This document shows, one piece after another, positions 5,787 through 7,504 of a stretch of 7,504 nucleotides of DNA (positions are counted from its first letter, which is position 1; each line of letters begins with the position of its first letter). A program made the translations under genes and the position numbers. This stretch comes from Alistipes sp. GTDB lineage: Bacteria; Bacteroidota; Bacteroidia; Bacteroidales; Rikenellaceae. The notes under the pieces are model-generated. The model had not been told where the DNA came from, did no database searches, and worked only from the letters and a program-made list of their open reading frames with translations. The stretch spans positions 1 through 7,504 of the forward strand of contig JAGBIR010000133.1 of NCBI GenBank assembly GCA_017934845.1. Direction: 5' to 3'.

Positions 5787-6377
5787 ATGAAGAATATTGT
5801 TTTTGATTTAGGACGTGTGGTTTTTGCACACAACCCATCACGCACGACGGCCGAGCGCAAACGTTTCTTCTCCTATGTCGGAGAGTCGCCGATGCCACAA
5901 TTCTGGGTGGACTACGACCGTGGCACGTCGTCGTTGGAGAAGGTGTCGGAGGAGTTGGCTGCCTATCGCGGCGTAGAAGTAGAGTATGCCCGCACAATGA
6001 TCGAGCAATCTATCGAGTGGCAGGAGCCTATTGCCCCCACCGAGGCACTTATCCACGAGCTTAAGGCGGCGGGGTACCGACTTTATGTGCTGTCGAATAT
6101 GTCGCGTGAATTTATTGCCTACCTGCGTCGTCAGGATGTATATTCCTACTTCGATGGCGATGTTATCTCGTGTGAGGAACATGTTGTAAAGCCTATGCCC
6201 GAGATTTATGATATTTTAGTCGAGCGATTCGACCTTGATGTTAGCCAAACGATGTTTATCGACGACCGCATAGAGAATGTCGAGGCGGCCCAGCGTCGCG
6301 GCATCACGCCATTCCATTTCGATAAAGAGGACTACGAAGGCAGTTGTCAGCGTCTGCGCGAGATATTGCTTAAATAG
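5787..6377 (+). CDS. HAD-superfamily phosphatase (subfamily IA, YihX-like)
   Basis: The protein has 196 residues, typical of small cytosolic HAD-IA hydrolases. Motif I is IVFDLGRVVF (4-13), with nucleophile D7. Motif II is LSNMS (102-106), with S103 and N104. Motif III is VVKPMPEIY (133-141), with K135. Motif IV is FIDDRIENVEAA (157-168), with D159 and D160. Residues about 14-80 form the helical cap. The position two after the nucleophile is G9, not the usual acid/base aspartate; the same DLG pattern occurs in E. coli YihX, a sugar-phosphate phosphatase. The likely substrate is a small phosphate ester, not identifiable further. MKNIVFDLG is the natural family start, which confirms the ATG despite the nearly absent leader. 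The gene stands alone on the plus strand between two convergent/divergent NigD-like genes and ends before a hairpin. Confidence 0.92.
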   Translation: MKNIVFDLGRVVFAHNPSRTTAERKRFFSYVGESPMPQFWVDYDRGTSSLEKVSEELAAYRGVEVEYARTMIEQSIEWQEPIAPTEALIHELKAAGYRLYVLSNMSREFIAYLRRQDVYSYFDGDVISCEEHVVKPMPEIYDILVERFDLDVSQTMFIDDRIENVEAAQRRGITPFHFDKEDYEGSCQRLREILLK

Positions 6378-6404
6378 CGGGAGGTGTCACTGTCAATATA
6401 CGAA

Positions 6405-6438
6405 AAGGGGGTGTTCCATAAGTTTGGGACACCCTCTT
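6405..6438. terminator. probable terminator hairpin between HAD and NigD-like copy 2
   Basis: AAGGGGGTGTTCC (6405-6417) pairs with GGGACACCCTCTT (6426-6438) around the 8-base loop ATAAGTTT, giving 13 pairs including two G-T pairs. It lies 27 bases after the HAD stop and 27 bases before the stop of the convergent lipoprotein gene. The tracts behind the stem (TCTTAT on one strand, CCTTTTCG on the other) are poor U-tracts, so termination strength is uncertain. Confidence 0.65.
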
Positions 6439-6465
6439 ATCATACTGCGATGCTTGCGGGGAAGA

Positions 6466-7212
6466 TTAGAACTTATACTCCACCACACGAGCCTTTCCAC
6501 CCTCGCGGTAGAAGATTTTTATTCCTTTATACTCGCTGCTTATATGGCGGCCAATCATCAAGTCGTCCAAATAGAAGCTCATTAGCAACTCCTTATACTT
6601 TTGGCCATTAACATCGCTACCCGCATCGTGATACAACTCAAGGTATAGATAACCATCGTCATTTGCAGGATATGACTCTGCAAAATAACCTGTCTTGTCG
6701 GAATTATATACCAAGCGGAACTTATGCTCGTCATCGAAGAATGAATCTACACTTTTATAAAAGAGTTGCAGATTGACATAGCGGTCACGAGTGTAGGTGA
6801 TATTGTTGCTACTAACCGAAATCTCGTCTTTATACTCATCGGCAATATTTGCTGGCAATCGCGTGTCGGCAAGCTGAATATCAACCGGATACAAAGCCTC
6901 GATCTCGACCTTGCCATCAAATATCAAATCGTTTACCGCCTCCGACGTATAGTATATCCAAGCGCGAGCCTCACCGGTTGCCTGATCGGGGAAGTATGCG
7001 TCGGCCGGAATCTGATTGACAAGTTCATTACCCTTAGTGATCAGGCCTGCCTGACCATTATCGAATATAACATACTCACCGAGTGAACTGTCACCAGTAA
7101 CAATACTTGCAAGCGCAGTCGATACAACTTTCTCAGATCTACTTCCAAAGCAAGATTTAGCCATAAGAGCTACCGCCAACATCACCGCGCAAATACCAAA
7201 AACTCTCTTCAT
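6466..7212 (-). CDS. NigD-like lipoprotein (copy 2)
   Basis: The protein has 248 residues from the start chosen here. It begins MKRVFGICAVMLAVALMAKSC, a basic, hydrophobic signal with C21 as the likely lipid anchor. The NigD architecture follows: SIVTGDSSLGEYVIFDNG (36-53), NITYTRDRYVNLQLFY (137-152), YPANDDGYLYLELYHDAG (181-198) and YKGIKIFYRE (228-237). It aligns with copy 1 along its whole length, best in the C-terminal half, so the two are diverged paralogs. The residues behind C21 are FGSRSEK, not acidic, so this copy may face the periplasm while copy 1 may reach the surface (inference). The frame stays open upstream to an ATG at 7272, but that start would add 20 residues, destroy the signal peptide and include the -7 box at 7238-7245, so it is rejected. 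No Shine-Dalgarno sequence is seen. Function is unknown. Confidence 0.85.
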   Translation of the reverse strand: MKRVFGICAVMLAVALMAKSCFGSRSEKVVSTALASIVTGDSSLGEYVIFDNGQAGLITKGNELVNQIPADAYFPDQATGEARAWIYYTSEAVNDLIFDGKVEIEALYPVDIQLADTRLPANIADEYKDEISVSSNNITYTRDRYVNLQLFYKSVDSFFDDEHKFRLVYNSDKTGYFAESYPANDDGYLYLELYHDAGSDVNGQKYKELLMSFYLDDLMIGRHISSEYKGIKIFYREGGKARVVEYKF

Positions 7213-7237
7213 ATCTACAATTATTATATTCCAACGG

Positions 7238-7245
7238 CAAAGATA
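7238..7245 (-). promoter_or_regulatory. -7 promoter element of NigD-like copy 2
   Basis: The minus strand reads TATCTTTG, an exact match to TAnnTTTG, 25 bases ahead of the preferred start codon. The expected TTTG at -33 is not present at 19-21 bases. The same GCAAAGATA context (plus strand) precedes the MATE gene and NigD-like copy 1. Confidence 0.6.
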
Positions 7246-7275
7246 CACAAAATATTGATTTTTACCCAGCATGTG

Positions 7276-7299
7276 ATTGTCTTATATATATAAAACAAT
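7276..7299. promoter_or_regulatory. 24-base AT-rich palindrome upstream of NigD-like copy 2
   Basis: ATTGT and ACAAT (7276-7280 and 7295-7299) flank a TTATATATATAA core (7282-7293), giving a palindrome with one mismatched pair. It lies 30-54 bases upstream of the -7 box, where an activator or repressor dimer could bind. Alternatively it is only an AT-rich structure. No regulator can be named. Confidence 0.4.
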
Positions 7300-7331
7300 G
7301 TATCCGCCTTGGAGCTCACAATGCTACTTCG

Positions 7332-7492
7332 CCCCTAATATAGGGGAGATGTCACGTACGTGACAGAGGGGTATAACTATTACCGTCGCGCCAGCTATTA
7401 TTGCTGACATTTCCGCCATAATGCTTCAAGAAACGGTCGTTACGACCGTCATACCCCCTCCCCTTCGGGGACTCCCCCTATCTTAAGGGGAG
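7332..7492. repeat. REP-like palindromic cluster, two inverted copies of one unit
   Basis: This stretch holds five hairpins: CCCCTA/TAGGGG (7332-7346); the perfect 16-base palindrome TGTCACGTACGTGACA (7350-7365); ACGGTCGT/ACGACCGT (7433-7449); CCCC-TTC-GGGG (7460-7470); and CTCCCC/GGGGAG (7472-7492). The left part read on the minus strand begins ATACCCCTC and ends TCCCCTATATTAGGGG. The right part read on the plus strand begins ATACCCCCTC and ends TCCCCCTATCTTAAGGGG. So 7332-7374 and 7451-7490 are inverted copies of one unit whose internal hairpin differs, around a ~76-base centre. This looks like a non-coding dispersed repeat. The bases 7273-7504 hold no gene I can support. Confidence 0.6.
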
Positions 7493-7504
7493 AGTTTTCC
7501 TATA

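Larger units (their letters stand above)
5651..5788. repeat. 12-base inverted repeat framing the nigD-like/HAD divergent promoter region
   Basis: ATACTCTACAAA at 5651-5662 is the exact reverse complement of TTTGTAGAGTAT at 5777-5788. The right copy overlaps the end of the HAD -7 box and the first two bases of its start codon. The left copy lies in the untranslated leader of the divergent lipoprotein gene, just downstream of that gene's -7 box. Both genes therefore carry the same 12 bases, in the same orientation relative to transcription, close to the start of their transcripts. It may be a shared operator; chance cannot be excluded. Confidence 0.5.

Noticed and set aside
4873..7212. A bacteriocin cluster, because NigD was named from the nigrescin locus
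   Set aside because: No bacteriocin precursor, immunity gene or dedicated exporter is present near either copy; NigD-like lipoproteins are widespread outside such clusters.
7213..7272. Upstream extension of NigD-like copy 2 to the ATG at 7272
   Set aside because: The extra 20 residues would precede the signal peptide and would be encoded across the -7 box at 7238-7245.
7298..7363. Small plus-strand frame of 21 codons starting in the palindrome region
   Set aside because: It has no ribosome site or promoter, runs through the palindromes, and its short length is expected by chance.
7332..7492. CRISPR array or tRNA/attachment site as an explanation of the palindromes
   Set aside because: There are no regularly spaced identical direct repeats, no tRNA cloverleaf and no integrase; the symmetry is inverted, not direct.

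Overview
The window looks like a chromosomal segment from a member of the Bacteroidales (gut-type Bacteroidota). The evidence is a GldH lipoprotein next to a long-tailed PSP1/RicT protein, two NigD-like lipoproteins, and several promoters of the Bacteroidota primary sigma-factor type (TTTG about 19-20 bases ahead of TAnnTTTG). The genus cannot be fixed from sequence alone; an Alistipes-like or related genome is a guess.

Layout. Bases 1-3675 hold four minus-strand genes packed like one operon, read right to left: a MATE-family exporter (2269-3675), ricT/PSP1 (734-2233), gldH (267-731) and the first 85 codons of trmB (1-257, cut by the window edge). The gaps are 35, 2 and 9 bases. A 229-base divergent intergenic region (3676-3904) holds a near-leaderless promoter for the exporter and a very good promoter for an AraC-family regulator on the plus strand (3905-4813). 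A hairpin with A/T tracts on both sides (4817-4854) serves as a two-way terminator between the regulator and the convergent nigD-like gene (4873-5625). That gene is divergent from a HAD-family phosphatase (5787-6377), whose promoter lies almost on its start codon. A second hairpin (6405-6438) separates the phosphatase from a second, convergent nigD-like lipoprotein gene (6466-7212). The last ~230 bases hold the promoter of that gene, a 24-base AT-rich palindrome and a cluster of C/G-rich palindromes that reads as two inverted copies of a REP-like unit. No other gene is supported there.

How the genes may work together. ricT-gldH-trmB is a housekeeping cluster with probable translational coupling. 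The AraC regulator may control the divergent exporter, but only the arrangement supports this. The two NigD-like proteins are clear paralogs on either side of the HAD gene. The HAD gene and the first nigD gene share a perfect 12-base inverted sequence near their transcription starts, which hints at common control. I see no complete new defence, mobile or biosynthetic system here. The regulatory architecture of 5632-5786 and the palindromic cluster at 7332-7490 are the parts most worth a second look.
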